A stretch of DNA of 64,000 nucleotides, from contig RPFO01000076.1 of assembly GCA_009746045.1 (NCBI GenBank), positions 1,490,114 to 1,554,113 of the forward strand, in the 5' to 3' direction. Below are positions 49,128 to 58,262 of this stretch, one piece after another (within the stretch, counting starts at the first letter, position 1; every line of letters begins with the position of its first letter). This stretch comes from Mesostigma viride (Eukaryota; Streptophyta; Mesostigmatophyceae; Mesostigmatales; Mesostigmataceae). The position numbers were made by a program, and so were the translations under genes. Under the pieces are notes generated by a model. It worked only from the letters and a program-made list of their open reading frames with translations. It did not search any database and was not told the origin of the DNA.

Positions 49128-50744
49128 CTATGGCCGCCCGTGTAAGGGGTCCATGAGCCCACGGAGCAGGGGGTACTGCCTCTCCGCCTTCTCCTCCAGC
49201 TTGGTGAGGGCATCTGCAGGGTTGTCCACACCAGGCACATGTTCAATGTGAGCTAGGTAGGACATCTCCTTGAGCAACAAGTAGTCAAGGTCCCTGCTCC
49301 TGGCCAGCTGCCTGTGCACAAATTGCACCATGCCCATGCTATCAGTCCTCACCAGTGTGTGCAGCTGCAACCTACAGGAAGCCACTTGACATAGCTGGTA
49401 GAAGAGCTCCCTCAAGTAAAGAGCAGTATGCAGCCCTTCACAGATTGCCCTGCACTCAGCAATATCACTGCTGGGTGTAACCCTGTTCTGCAACCGACTG
49501 TACCAGGTAACAAGTGAGGTGTGATCTTGCTCCAGGGTAACTAATGCTGCTGCCCTGCCCCTGACCTCTGTGACCTTCCTATTATCCATAGAACTGTCCA
49601 CATAGAGAACCATGTCAAGGGGCTTGTACAAATCCACAGGACCCAGTATGAGAGGGGGAGACATCATGACAGCCTGCACCACACTCTCAGCACCCACCTC
49701 AACCAGCTGGGAATCAGTAAGTCGACTCAAAACCAGCAAGTCAGGGGCACATATACTTGCAAGCCATGCCAGCATGCCCCTGATGGTAGCACACCTAGCC
49801 TGCGTGATGGGCTCCTGCAATGCATCTACAATCTGCTGTGGGTAGTCCTTACCACCCTCCATCCTGATGAACCACGAGCCCTTGGCTTGGAACAACGTAG
49901 CCTGCATGCCACAGAAGACCATAGGCTCATTCTCCACCATGTGCTGTATCTTACCCAGCTCAAACCGCTTCTGGATCTTAGCCAAGACAGCCTCAACCCA
50001 GTCTGGTGGACCTATGAGATGCAGGTCATCACCATGCAGTGAGGCAAAGACAGGAAGGCCATTGTGGGACCCTTGGAACAAACAGGGATCCACTGGAGAC
50101 ACAGAAAACCCACAAGTATTCTTCAAGAATTTCTCTAGGCTCTTTCTCCAGATAATGGGACTGGACCTGAGACCTTCCAACCCTTTCAGAATTCTCAGGT
50201 ACCTGGCCTTTATCTCTGCTCTCCATACAGCAGGTACAGTCACAAAGAAAGGAGGGATATCTCTCCAAGTCTGCCTAGCCTGATCTTGGTCACCCTTGAG
50301 AAAAGCCCTCTTGAAATCAATCAGCACAGAGCTATAGGGCACACCCTTAACCAGAAAAGACAGAAATATACACAGCAGAATCCTCCACGTGTCATGCAGC
50401 ATCCCTGGAGTATAGAGCTCCTCATCTAACAACTGGCCAGTGCCATGATACTCGGTTACAACTGGTCTGACATGTGGCACCTGGACACCATCAACCTCCT
50501 TGAGCTTGAGGACAAACATCAATCTGAGCAGCTGGTGAACTTCTGGCAGCTCATCCACAGGTTCTGCACAGTTGGAAACTATCCACTCATGCCCAGAAGC
50601 AACAAAGCCAAGAGTCCATGCCTTAGCCATCTTGGGGCTTTGCATCATCTCGACTAGCTGGCGCCAGGGAATAGGACTGTGAGCAGCTATCTGGTACCTG
50701 TTTACCCCTAACTGCCTTGGATCAAAGGTGGTTGGGATTATCAA
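49128..50744 (-). CDS. pol: Copia reverse transcriptase and RNase H
   Basis: A 538-codon frame. RT has SSVLIDFKRAFLKGD (first catalytic Asp, residue 143) and FASLHGDDLHLIG at about 233-245; the usual YVDD is HGDD. RNase H has MVLYVDSSMDNRKVTEV and ends DNPADALTKLEEKAE, the copia-type tail. The frame overlaps the integrase ORF by four bases in the -1 sense (TGTTGATAATC), so read-through would need a -1 shift. It is the longest intact part of the element. Confidence 0.88.
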   Translation of the reverse strand: MIIPTTFDPRQLGVNRYQIAAHSPIPWRQLVEMMQSPKMAKAWTLGFVASGHEWIVSNCAEPVDELPEVHQLLRLMFVLKLKEVDGVQVPHVRPVVTEYHGTGQLLDEELYTPGMLHDTWRILLCIFLSFLVKGVPYSSVLIDFKRAFLKGDQDQARQTWRDIPPFFVTVPAVWRAEIKARYLRILKGLEGLRSSPIIWRKSLEKFLKNTCGFSVSPVDPCLFQGSHNGLPVFASLHGDDLHLIGPPDWVEAVLAKIQKRFELGKIQHMVENEPMVFCGMQATLFQAKGSWFIRMEGGKDYPQQIVDALQEPITQARCATIRGMLAWLASICAPDLLVLSRLTDSQLVEVGAESVVQAVMMSPPLILGPVDLYKPLDMVLYVDSSMDNRKVTEVRGRAAALVTLEQDHTSLVTWYSRLQNRVTPSSDIAECRAICEGLHTALYLRELFYQLCQVASCRLQLHTLVRTDSMGMVQFVHRQLARSRDLDYLLLKEMSYLAHIEHVPGVDNPADALTKLEEKAERQYPLLRGLMDPLHGRP

Positions 50745-52093
50745 CAGTCCTCAGCTATGGGCTCCTGACCTTGAGGACCCTCAGCTGGCTGACTCCTAAC
50801 AGCCTTCACCGCCACTGCAAGACCCTGGGAATAGTGATATCTTTCAAGGGGGAGGCTGCCCCTGCCTTCTAGTGCCAACTCATCAGAGGTCAAAGTAACC
50901 CCTGGCATGCACAAGAAGTTCTGACCCAGAATGGCAGGCCCCTGATAGCCCTCTACCACACAGAACGTGGTGGGCACCCCTAAGATAGGCACACTCACTT
51001 CCCCAAGGATCTTCATGGACACCTTTCCTGAGAAATCAGACACAGCAAGGCAACTGGGATGGGACATCTGTAAGCCTACAGCATCCTCTTCCCTGATGAC
51101 AGACACCTGTGAGTTGGTATCTACCTCCATTGTAGCTGCCCAGCACGACCCCCACCCCGTGAGCTTGGATACCTTGGGATCATGTTTGCTGCGCATGAGT
51201 GCTCGGATGACGTCCGCCATGAGAGGCCCCCGGGCCTTAGGTGGCTGCCCCGTCCCCTCTGGCCTTGTGACAGTTGCTTCAGCAGCCTCCTCCTGCTCGT
51301 CATCTTCCAGCAGGGACAGACCATCATCCACCACCAGAGGATTGTTAGCTGCTGCTGCCTGGCTCTGGCCTGGCTCCTCAACCCAGCTGGGAGGGCCTGG
51401 CCCGTCTGCAGGCCAGATTGCATGTGGCCTTCTTTCCTTGACATGAGCCCAGGACAACCTGTACACGTGCCTTGGATCCTTTTCCAAAGCCACCAGGCAA
51501 GATCTGTTAGCTTCTTCCACACGAGTGACAACCCCATCCTGCCACTTCCCCCGCTTGCCTGGAATAGATGGTTCCTTCCACATCCTGACCTTCAGCCCCA
51601 CCTGAGGCCTCAGCACATTCCAGTTCTTGTCCTTACGTCTCAGCTGGGCAAATAACCTATCTGCCTTCCTAAGACTGGCCTGCACCACGTTCTCAGGCAA
51701 CAAGCTATACTGCAGGGCCAGGGGAGAGACAGCCACACCATCAAAGTAATAGTTAACCCTGTGGTTCAGCTGCTCTTCTATCCCCTTACACCAGGCTGCC
51801 CTCTCTAAGGCAGATGCCACAAGTGGCACTGACTCTGCTGCTAGCACCACTGTCTTCACTTCACGTATGGATCTCTCTACAGCCCCTTGCTGCCCATGAC
51901 TCTCCCTGGGGACTACTACCAGCTTACAAGGCAGCTGGTCCTGATGCTTGAGCAAACAGTCAAACTGCAAGTCTGCCTGCACACTCTTGCACACCCCAAA
52001 GCCTGGGATCAGGGCCTTCATACCCAACAACAAGTGGTGCTCCTGCATACCAGGCAGAACGTCTATCAGCCTGTATCTACTGAACCTGTCCAC
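50741..52093 (-). CDS. pol: Copia integrase core plus retropepsin-like domain
   Basis: A 450-codon frame. Residues 1-80 are the integrase core after its first Asp (DRFSRYRLIDVLPGMQ, VQADLQFD, ESHGQQGAVERSIREVKTVV with the catalytic Glu). C-terminal integrase sequences follow to about 225, then an acidic Ala/Glu linker. Residues 320-405 look like an aspartic protease: MEVDTNSQVSVIREEDAVGL (DTNS in place of DTGS), VPILGVPTTFCVVEG and AILGQNFLCMPGVTL. A protease in this position, after integrase and before RT, differs from the usual copia order gag-PR-IN-RT-RH. Confidence 0.82.
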   Translation of the reverse strand: MDRFSRYRLIDVLPGMQEHHLLLGMKALIPGFGVCKSVQADLQFDCLLKHQDQLPCKLVVVPRESHGQQGAVERSIREVKTVVLAAESVPLVASALERAAWCKGIEEQLNHRVNYYFDGVAVSPLALQYSLLPENVVQASLRKADRLFAQLRRKDKNWNVLRPQVGLKVRMWKEPSIPGKRGKWQDGVVTRVEEANRSCLVALEKDPRHVYRLSWAHVKERRPHAIWPADGPGPPSWVEEPGQSQAAAANNPLVVDDGLSLLEDDEQEEAAEATVTRPEGTGQPPKARGPLMADVIRALMRSKHDPKVSKLTGWGSCWAATMEVDTNSQVSVIREEDAVGLQMSHPSCLAVSDFSGKVSMKILGEVSVPILGVPTTFCVVEGYQGPAILGQNFLCMPGVTLTSDELALEGRGSLPLERYHYSQGLAVAVKAVRSQPAEGPQGQEPIAEDC

Positions 52094-52649
52094 CCCACCA
52101 ATATATACAAGCCCCTGATATGCTGGATATCCATCTGGATGTCGCCACGCTCCCTAGCAGGCTCCCTAGCATGGGACTGAGGTGGGTGAACAGCATTCTC
52201 CTGGCAACCACAGTTCTCAGCAGCAGCCTGGCAGCCTCCCACAAAGGCTCCCTACCTAGCTTCCAAGCAAACATTGCTGCCTGCCCAGAATGCCCAAACA
52301 TGTGATGCAACCTATGGCCAGCCTCAGCATAGCTCAGCACTCTGTCAGTACTGACCTGGCGAGACGTCTGAACCGTGTGTGGGGACACATGATCCACTCC
52401 TGAGGTTCCAGGGCTTCCCTGCAGGCCATCCTGACGCCCCAAGCCAGGCCCTGCACCCTGGACCGCTCCAGGCCCTTCCAGCAAGGTCCCTTGGCCCTCC
52501 AGGCCAGCACCTGCTGGAGACCCACCACCTGCATGAGGCATAGGGAATTCAGCTGCAGCATTGTTATTGCAATCCAGTGGAAGAACAACATCTTTACACC
52601 CTTGGTGCTGCACAAGGGGCACACCCCCATCCTTATGTACATCCAGCAC
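52077..52649 (-). pseudogene. pol: Copia GAG-pre-integrase zinc region
   Basis: Contains GHRLHHMFGHSGQAAMFAWK, the His part of the integrase HHCC finger; the Cys part is reached by a frame change near 52200. The preceding sequence (DVHKDGGVPLVQHQGCKDVV) shows no protease motif. Confidence 0.65.
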
Positions 52650-52697
52650 ACCTTCCCCAAGGGGTGATTGACTATTTACAGGGGATGATGTAGCTAG

Positions 52698-54052
52698 TCA
52701 CTGCTGCCCAGACTGGCCCCCTGCCCCAGCAGGCTTGGCCTTCCTGTCAGGACACTCACGACGCCAGTGACCTTCCTTGCCACACACAAAGCATGCTCCA
52801 CCCTTCTTCCCAGACCCAGCCCCACCCTTGCCAGGCTTCCCCTGGCCTCCCTGAGACTGCCCACCCTGCTTGCCCTGGTTGCCTTGAGCTTGGCCCTTGC
52901 CTTGCCCTTGGCCACCCTTACCCTGCTGACCACCAGCTTGCTGGCTCCCAACCCCTCCTTGGGAACCTGCACCCTTGCCACCCTGAGCCCCCTGCCTCTG
53001 GCGCCTGAAGCGCTTACGCTTGTTGGGCCTTGCCCCATCACGGGCTGGGTACCCGGGGACATCACCTTGGCCCTGCACAGCGGAGGTGGCATTGCTGCCA
53101 TGGGACTGGATAGCTTTGCAGGCAGGATCTGGCTTCCTTATGCTGAGGATTACAAGCTCCAGAGCACGCAAGGAGCCATCAGTCTGGTTAAGAAACATGC
53201 GGGCACGTTCCTACCATCCACACTCAGACCCATACGGTCCAGGAAATAGTCTGCCAATGCCCTATCTGTGACCAGGAAGCCATACTTGGCCCCCTTGTCC
53301 CTGATACGGTTGAGCCTGGCCCATTCCTCTGCCACAGGACCCACTATCTCAAAGGTGTCATACTGATGTTTATAGTAGTTGGTGAGGTTGAGAACCTTGT
53401 CAGAGAACTCCTCCCTCAACCCTTCCAGGAACTGTGCCCAGGTTAGCTTATCCTTGACAGCAGTCCTAGCCTTTTCCCTGACACGCTCTGATGAGTCCCT
53501 GTTGCACGTGGACGAGTGAAACACTTGCACTAGGTTGACAGTGGGGTCCACGGAGCATACAACCAGCTCCATGTCCTCTAGCCACTTGTCTAAAGCTTCT
53601 TGTGCTAGTGGTGGGTTAAGAGGCTTTTGTCCATTCATAACAGTGACAGCACTCATGTGAGGCCTCGACCCTGGCATCGCCTTCACTGGCTCCACCACAG
53701 CGGGTGTCACAGCAACAGCACCACTTGGTCCAGCAGGCACAGGGGAGAACACATCCACATGAAGCCTCTTACCATTGCCGTCAGCGGAGGTGTCCCTCTT
53801 ACGCTTCTCCACGGCTGGTTGCCCATTCGCCACCGTTATTGCATCAGATGGCCCTGTCGCCCGCACCTTGCGCGCCTCCTCCACCGAGTCTTTGTGCCGT
53901 CTCTTGCCGCCTGGTCGCTTTCCCCCATCGCCGTCGCTGGCAGGGATGGCCTCCCCCACCAGCTGCTCCTTGTCCTTCCGAGGCTCCTGGCTCTCTCCAG
54001 CCGGTGCCTCCATCTCGCCCTTGTCGCCGTCTCCCGGTTTGCCACGAGGCAT
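52698..54052 (-). pseudogene. gag: Copia Gag, frameshifted
   Basis: Starts at ATG 54052 (MPRGKPGDGDKGEMEAPAGE). A Lys/Glu/Gly-rich N-terminus precedes a capsid-like domain (LDKWLEDMELVVCSVDPTVN, TWAQFLEGLREEFSDKVLNL, YYKHQYDTFEIVGPVAEEWA). Near 53160 the frame changes to a long Gly/Gln/Lys repeat region and a CCHC knuckle, CFVCGKEGHWRREC. It ends at 52698. Confidence 0.78.
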
Positions 54053-54105
54053 TATATACAGTGGGATGGCAAAACAAAACAGGCGATAGACTACGAAGAA
54101 CAGGC

Positions 54106-55087
54106 TCAAGCGCTGGTGCTGCCTGAAGAGGCCGCTGGCTGCTCTCCAGGTGCTACCTCCTCCTCACGCTCTTGTGCAGTGCGTGCCACCGGTGTCCCCA
54201 CTCGCGGAACTGCCCGGACCTCCTCCGCGTTGTAGGGCCCAAGCACACGGCTAACCGGCCTGCCGGCTGCTGTCTGCTCTACTGGCACTCTGGTCGCACT
54301 GCCCCGGCGATACCACTGAAGGTTCCGGACCCACCTGCTACCACCACCTCGCCGATCGTTGCGAGACCCCCGACCGATTTCAGCAAAGTCGTGCGCCGGC
54401 TCAAACGGAATGTGCAACTCTGCTCTGTACCCTCGGCGTGTCCAAGGTCGACCAGATGCCTGGCGGACGTGTGGTGATAACCCAGTGATCCGCGTGACCA
54501 CGCGACTCCTGGATCAAAATGTTAACCAAATGCTCACAAGTCTGAGCAACCACCTCGGCGGAATCCCACGGGCTGTCCGCTTCGCGCGTCTGCGCGTCCC
54601 AAATTATGTGCGACGCGTCGGTCCCCTCTCCCAGCGAGCTCGTCGCCACCCAGTGATTATATAGCCTGGTTCCACCTAAGCAGATGGCCACCAGCTGACC
54701 CAGCGTCTCTCGCGCTAAGTCGAGCGCCTGGATGGTCACGTGCCCGCCCTGGTACGCAACTTCTAGACTATAAATCAACGAAGCTATCTCGTCTCGTATG
54801 GCAACGAGACGCTCCGTGCACACCCTCCCTGTTTCTCCTGGCGACGTCGTCGCCCGGATCCTCATCACCACGGGGTCGTTCGCCGACGGCCCTGCTGCGT
54901 TGCCAAACACAGCTACCCAACCACCCTCCGCAAGGCCCCGCGCAACGTAGGCCGCCTGCACGAAGGTGGAAGCGTTGGATTGATGAGTATAGGGATAGAA
55001 AGCGTTCTCGCGCGCCGGCAACTCTGGTGCTGCTTCGCGCCTGGGAGAAGACGACTCAGGTGTCTCAACCCGAGCCTCGGCCGACAT
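54106..55087 (-). pseudogene. Extra ORF between copia 5' LTR and gag
   Basis: ATG 55087 lies 30 bases inside the LTR. The first frame (to 54401) reads MSAEARVETPESSSPRREAA, then FVQAAYVARGLAEGGWVAVF, VCTERLVAIRDEIASLIYSL and ALDLARETLGQLVAICLGGT, probably helical. It continues in another frame to 54106 with an Arg-rich segment (RNDRRGGGSRWVRNLQWYRR). I recognise no family. Its place ahead of gag, and a coding-like pattern over 900 bp, suggest a real accessory protein. Confidence 0.5.
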
Positions 55088-55117
55088 GAAACCACGCAAC
55101 AGGAATGCAATAGTACG

Positions 55118-55712
55118 AGTTAAGAACCAAGCCAGAGCTGTGAGCTCCTGGTCTTTCACGCGCACAACGGGATGAGCCAAAGTTGCAAGACAGCAACCTT
55201 TTAACCCGTGCACCAAGCCACGACCACGGTGAGCGTTTCCACGTCCAATGTGGGAGCCTCGGTTCGTGCTTGCCAAGATAGCTGGTCATCCCCATGACCA
55301 AGCTATATCCTTTGCGTTGTTCCTCGTTCCCATCGACGTGACGAGGCACGTGCAGGCGTGCAAGCAAATCCTCAACGTCCACTGGCATCATTGCAGAGCC
55401 AGGACGAACTGGATTTGCCTAGACTCTGCAACCTAGGAAGTACAGGACCTGTCACAAGCCTGCAAGGCCTAGTATCCTTGCAGTCCTGTGCCAGCTCCAG
55501 TTTTCCACCAGTCACAGGCTGCTGCTCCTCCTGGTCTACGTGGACCACAGTCACGTGATAGTCAGGCTAAGCCTGTGCAGGCACGGCCTGCCACGTGTCC
55601 TGTCCACTATACCAGAGGACTGCACCCTAGTCGGCCACGGACGGCTAGGACTTCGGGACCTCATATCTTTCTCGTCCCTTGTCTGTTTCAGGCGGTCAGC
55701 ACGGCGTTGGAA
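55118..55712 (-). repeat. Copia 5' LTR
   Basis: Partner of 47472-48067. Confidence 0.88.
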
Positions 55713-55817
55713 TCGGGGTTCTTTGAACGGAGTTTCTTCTATACGTAAATGCGGGAACAAGAGGCCGCTGGATGAGCGGCTTATAGGTTGTAGTGTTTTC
55801 TCGTAGCTGTTTGGCTA

Positions 55818-56320
55818 CACTAGGAAGGGGGGTGTGACATTTTGTGATATTTTGTGACATATCACGTGACATTCTGTGATGTGGATGTGACAAAATGTGA
55901 CACTTTGTGATTTTTTGTGACAAAACTGTGATATTCTGTGACATTTCGTGACAAATCATGTGATAAAACCAGCATATTCTGTGATTATCTTTGTGACAAA
56001 AACAAGGAAATTATCACAAAATATCAATGTCACGACTTGACAAAACGCACTGACAAAATCCGTGACATTATCACTGATATATCACGAAAAAAAGGGTGAC
56101 AAATCCGTGACATTATCACTGATACATCACGAAAAAAAGGGTGACAAATCCGTGACATTATCACTGATATATCAGGAAAAAAGGGTGACAAAATCCGTGA
56201 CATTGTCACTGATATATCAGGAAAAAAGGGTGACAAAATCCGTGACATTGTCACTGATAAATCTAGGGAGAAAACAGTGACATAAAACCACGGGCGATCA
56301 TGACATATCACACAGATATA
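55818..56320. repeat. Left subterminal repeats: TGTGACATTTTGTGATA words and a 52-bp tandem array
   Basis: Dense TGTGACA/TGTGATA words to about 56030, then four to five tandem units of about 52 bp (CCGTGACATTATCACTGATA, then ATCACGAAAAAAAGGGTGAC) to 56260. Confidence 0.9.
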
Positions 56321-56685
56321 TCAGAACACATTCCAAAGCAAAACGGATGAAAAGCACGCCTCGCGATTTCTTTATTACAAATATAAAGATAAATGTAACA
56401 GATCTTCATTCTTCATTCTTGATTCTTCATTCTTCAACAGTGATTATCGATCAGTGACAATTTGCAAACGCCGGCTTGGCGCTTGTCGTTGCGTGACAGA
56501 AATCTCGGAATGTTCCTGGAATGCATTAAAAAACGCACATGCGCAAGAAACATGAACGGATGGTTGGTGTCAATTGTCTCATCTGCCACCGCACCCTAGT
56601 AACCAATTCATGAACAAGAAAGCGCTCGGTATAGATCAAGAAAACAAAAACAAACATGCGCAGCCGTAGTGCCTAGATGACGATG
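56321..56685. other. Non-coding, 3' flank of the small gene
   Basis: A CTTCATTCTTCATTCTTGAT microrepeat at 56405-56440. No gene. Confidence 0.4.
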
Positions 56686-58262
56686 TCAAGTGGACGACGA
56701 CGAGGAGGCCGGCACCTTGTCTCCCTGTGAGCAGAAAAAAAAGGCAAGTTTAAACACTCAAGATGTGTCATAGCCTTTCACAGCCTCGATCAATAGAAAT
56801 GTTGCACATCAAAATCAACGTGTTGCCTAGAACATCCTTGAATGGGTTTCAAGAACAGCAAGGCGGCCTCCCCGCCCGCAAACTCATAATCCCAGTGTTT
56901 ACAACCCCCTCATGAGGGGGTTGTAAAATTGCAATCACTCATTAAAAAATAATAATAAATAATATCCCAGTTTCACACACTGCCCACTCATAAATAATCC
57001 CAGGTTCTGACAGCCCCCGCTCAGCCCACTCATGAACAACCCAGTTTAGACCCCCCCACTCATACACTATCCCAGTTTCCCACAGCCCCCACTCAGCCCA
57101 CTCTGACATAAACCACCCCAGTTTAGACCCCCCTCTCATAAATAACCCCAGTTTCCCACAGTCACCACTCAGCCACCCATAAACCACCCAGTTTCCAACC
57201 CGCCCCCCCTCATAAATAATCCCAATGGTTTTCAACCCCCTCAATCAGTAATCAAAAACAAAAAAATCCCACTTTTCACACACTGCCTACTCATAAATAA
57301 TCCCAGTTTATGACAGCCCCTGCTCAGCCCACTCATAAACAATCCAGTTAAATACAACCCCCCACCCACACATTATCCCAGTTTCCCACAGCCCCACTCA
57401 GCCCACTCTGACATAAACCACACCAGTTTAGACCCCCCCTCTCATAAATAACCCCAGGTTCCTACAGCCCCCCACTCAGCCCACTCATAAACCACCCATG
57501 CAGTTTACAACCTCCCCCCTCATATTAACCCCAGTTCTCCACAGCCCCCGGGGGCTATGAAAAACGAGTGCGCCACTCAGCCACCTCAAATGCCACCGAG
57601 TTTACAGTCCCCCCCCCCCCCCATAAATAATCCCAAGTGTTTACAACCTCCTCAACCAGTTGTTAAAAAAAAAAAAAAAACAGTTTCACACACTGCCCAC
57701 TCATAAATAATCCCAGTTTCCGACAGCCCCCGCCCAGCCCACATAAATAACGCGGCTAACAACCCCCCAACAGCCCCCGCTCAGCCCACTAAAAAACAAC
57801 CCAGTTTACAGCCCCTCCACTCATAAATAACCCCAATTTCCCACAGCCCCCACTCTGCCCACTCATGAACTACCCCTGTTTGCAACCCCCCAAATCACAC
57901 CACTCATAACCATGTCCAGGTTTACAACCCCACCCACTCCTGAGACTTACTTCAGGGGTTGCATGGGAGACATCGGCCGCCTTTCTGGCTGCAATCATTG
58001 CCTCCTTCTTGGCAAGGAGCGCGGCCAGCGCCGCCTCTACCGAGGCCATGTCTTCATCTGCTCTTTGCGCAGGCAACATGGATGATGGCACCGATGCTGT
58101 GGCGGTTGTTGAAGGGAGTGCTGTCGGGGGCAGGATTGTCGGCGCTGCCGGCGGTGGTGGTGCTGCTGCAGGCAGCTTTGCGAGCTTCGTGCACGGCTGC
58201 ACTCTTGGATCGGCAGCGCTGCGTTTCTCTCGGCGTGAACCGGCCTTCACTACGCTTCCCAT
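56686..58262 (-). CDS. Small two-exon gene of unknown function
   Basis: Exon 1 runs 58262-57951 (ATG to a GTAAGT donor); exon 2 runs 56724-56686 after CTGCTCACAG. Both are phase 0, giving 116 residues. The N-terminus is basic (KAGSRREKRS), followed by a Pro/Ala/Thr-rich linker and a helix ASVEAALAALLAKKEAMIAA; the end is GDKVPASSSSST. No domain recognised. The gene lies inside the 7.5-kb TIR element. The 1.2-kb intron is made of degenerate tandem repeats. Splice sites are good and frame is kept, but expression is unproven. Confidence 0.5.
56880..57945. repeat. Degenerate minisatellite filling the intron
   Basis: Imperfect units around CCCAGTTTCCCACAGCCCCC and CACTCATAAATAA repeat from 56890 to 57940 with unit lengths of roughly 60-75 bp, including short A and C homopolymers. 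Confidence 0.8.

Larger units (their letters stand above)
47472..55712 (-). mobile_element. Ty1/copia-like retrotransposon, decayed
   Basis: LTR-like direct repeats (47472-48067; 55118-55712, about 595 bp) bound an internal region with an extra ORF, gag, integrase, protease-like domain, reverse transcriptase and RNase H on the minus strand. Integrase before RT places it in Ty1/copia. Repeat ends are not TG...CA and no target duplication was seen. Frames are broken at several places. Confidence 0.85.

Noticed and set aside
55712-55817. Continuation of the LINE relic beyond the copia element
   Set aside because: No minus-frame similarity to LINE sequence expected upstream of 47471 was found, and copia flanks share no target duplication.
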